From Phocoena phocoena (taxonomy: Eukaryota > Chordata > Mammalia > Artiodactyla > Phocoenidae): a stretch of DNA of 64,000 bases. The stretch lies in the NCBI RefSeq assembly GCF_963924675.1, contig NC_089225.1, positions 84,417,951 through 84,481,950 on the forward strand, written 5' to 3'. The notes beneath the pieces are model-generated. The model did no database searches. It worked only from the letters and a program-made list of their open reading frames with translations, and was not told the DNA's origin. The stretch's first letter is position 1. Every line of letters begins with the position of its first letter. The position numbers were made by a program, and so were the translations under genes. Positions 62,464 to 64,000 of the stretch are shown here, one piece after another.

Positions 62464-64000
62464 AATTGGCCAAAAACCTTTCATGCTAATAATAGCTACC
62501 CATGCTTTTTCAGAAGATTAAAAATTTTCAGAAAATTAAGTGTCTTCAAGGTGTCTTATCCTTTCATTGTTGTGAAAATTTATTTAGCTGTAACAAAAGT
62601 TTCATCACCTTAAATTCTTGAGAAGTTATTTAGGCACATTCAGCAGTGATAATTATAAAATATCTATCCTGGCAGATTGCCAGGTCTGGCTTTTGCTTTA
62701 TATTAAAAAAAAAAGCTTTTGTTTTTGTTTTTTGTTTGTTTTTTTTTTGCCTTAAAGCCCCTTCGTTTGAGTTTTGTAACTGACAAAATGATTGCCGGTA
62801 AAACATAACTCTTGCATAAAGTTAAGCTGCTCCCAACACAAAGTAATTACACGTTTGGGAGGTGGGGCAGAGACACCCAGAGCTTGCTCCTGCTGAGCCA
62901 AGAGCACAGCATTTACTGAAATGAGGGCCATAAGAAGTTCAGCATGGATGCTTTCAGGTCTGACCTGGGCTTCTGGGAAATTGAACATTGGCCTGTGGAC
63001 TGGAGAGTCCCCCAGGCTTCAAAAGACTGGGTTATTACCACTTGCGTGCGTGAAACAGCACTGCTTTGCAATACAGGAACATTTGTTATTCCAGAGATAG
63101 CCTCATCTGGAACACTCTTAAGCTAACAATATGGATGCCTCCTTAGTCATCCATCTTCCTGCCTCTCTTTCCTCCTCTCACACCAAATAATTACTTTTGA
63201 TATTTGTTTGATAAAAATGGTTGTATATCTGTCAAGCTCCTACTATGTAGATTCCTCTGTTTGCTCTTTTCTATTGTTAAACTCTATTCCTTCATGTCAG
63301 ATAATACTGTGAGTGAAACAGAAAGGCCCTGCCGTGTTGTTCGACAACCTTTTTACCAATTATGTTATGTGTAGACTGGCCATTTCACATGGCAGTGTTG
63401 ATACATAGTAGATGCTTGATAACAATGTGTTGAATGACTGGTTTGTTAGCAAAAATTTGTTGATTGACTCTTTTCACTCAAGCCAGAATGGGCCAGTCTC
63501 ATATCCGAATTCCAACTCTGAGAGATTATTCATTATGCTTAGAAAGTGAAATCGTATTTCAGGGAACAAACTGAGAGAATGGAGAAATAGAAAAAGAAAT
63601 AACTGAATGGGAGGGAGAAGCGGAGAGATATATAATTAGGATGATAACAGAACAACATCTGTAGGAACTTGAAGGAAGTTTGGGTAAATGAGAATAAAGG
63701 GTTAGTTAAGGGCTAGGGGATAGGTAGGATAAAGCATTAAAATGGCTTATGAAAATTAGGAAAGAAAAGGCAGTTAACATTTTACTCACCATCTGTTTTT
63801 GCATTCCATTTCTTTTTTTTTTATTTAATAAAAACAATGCCTTTATATATCATCGCAGTGTTTTCCAGATTGAAAACTGTGATTCATTATTGGACTATGA
63901 AATTAATGTAGTGGGTCGTGACAAATTTTTTAAAATAATGAAATAGAGTAGAAAACATTAGAATGTGTTCCCTTCTCGGTAAGTATTGTCTCCTGAAACT
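62464..64000. other. Intron sequence with L2-like and unclassified old repeats
   Basis: About 63300-63450 resembles an L2 3' end on the + strand (ATACATAGTAGATGCTTGATAACAATGTGTTGAATGAC). About 63860-63980 (TGGACTATGAAATTAATGTA, GTGGGTCGTGAC) recalls an old interspersed repeat I cannot name; it is not an exon despite the open frame 63749-63946. The next PARD3B exon is not reached. Confidence 0.45.

Noticed and set aside
63749..63946. Possible terminal exon-like frame near the window end
   Set aside because: It does not resemble the next part of a PAR-3 protein, lacks a good acceptor and donor pair, and overlaps an old repeat-like stretch.

Overview
This is mammalian nuclear DNA, almost certainly from a cetacean (whale or dolphin). 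The evidence is nine copies of a tRNA-derived SINE with the cetacean/hippo/ruminant (CHR) head sequence, several L1 copies with cetartiodactyl-type 3' ends, and a mariner with the TATTGGGTTGGCC-type end known from cattle and relatives. I saw no BovB or Bov-A elements, which argues against a ruminant. There are no operons, ribosome binding sites, CRISPR arrays or other bacterial features.

The whole window appears to lie inside one gene on the + strand, PARD3B (par-3 family cell polarity regulator beta). Six coding exons are visible at 8278-8363, 22811-22897, 28348-28473, 30814-31172, 33535-33674 and 34792-34920. They join in frame (927 nt, 309 codons), each is bounded by AG/GT, and none contains a stop. 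They encode a linker, the PDZ1 domain (exons 2 to 4 of this window), a Ser/Pro-rich linker, and PDZ2 (end of exon 4 through exon 6). The preceding and following exons lie outside the window, and the last 29 kb is a single intron.

Layout: 1-1231 is a decayed mariner missing its 5' tip. 3.2-11.1 kb holds SINEs, an old L1 3' half and a short L1 3' end around the first exon. 11.8-17.4 kb is a long, broken L1 carrying ORF1 and ORF2 remnants. 17.4-35 kb is mostly unique intron with the other five exons and scattered MIR and L2 relics. 35-52 kb is intron with old repeats (L1M/HAL1-like, L2, MIR, MER5A-like, MaLR-like LTR), one L1 3' end and one SINE. 52.5-58.05 kb is a second long broken L1 with a SINE nested in its ORF2. 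58.2-59.1 kb holds two LTR-type relics, and the rest is intron with one SINE.

I found no previously undescribed biological system. The observations most worth checking are the complete sense-strand bias of the L1 pieces relative to the host gene, an unidentified protein-like open frame on the minus strand just upstream of the first exon, exon phases that would allow in-frame loss of the PDZ1 core, and several small unexplained repeat or hairpin structures. Repeat family names are from memory of consensus sequences and were not checked against a database.
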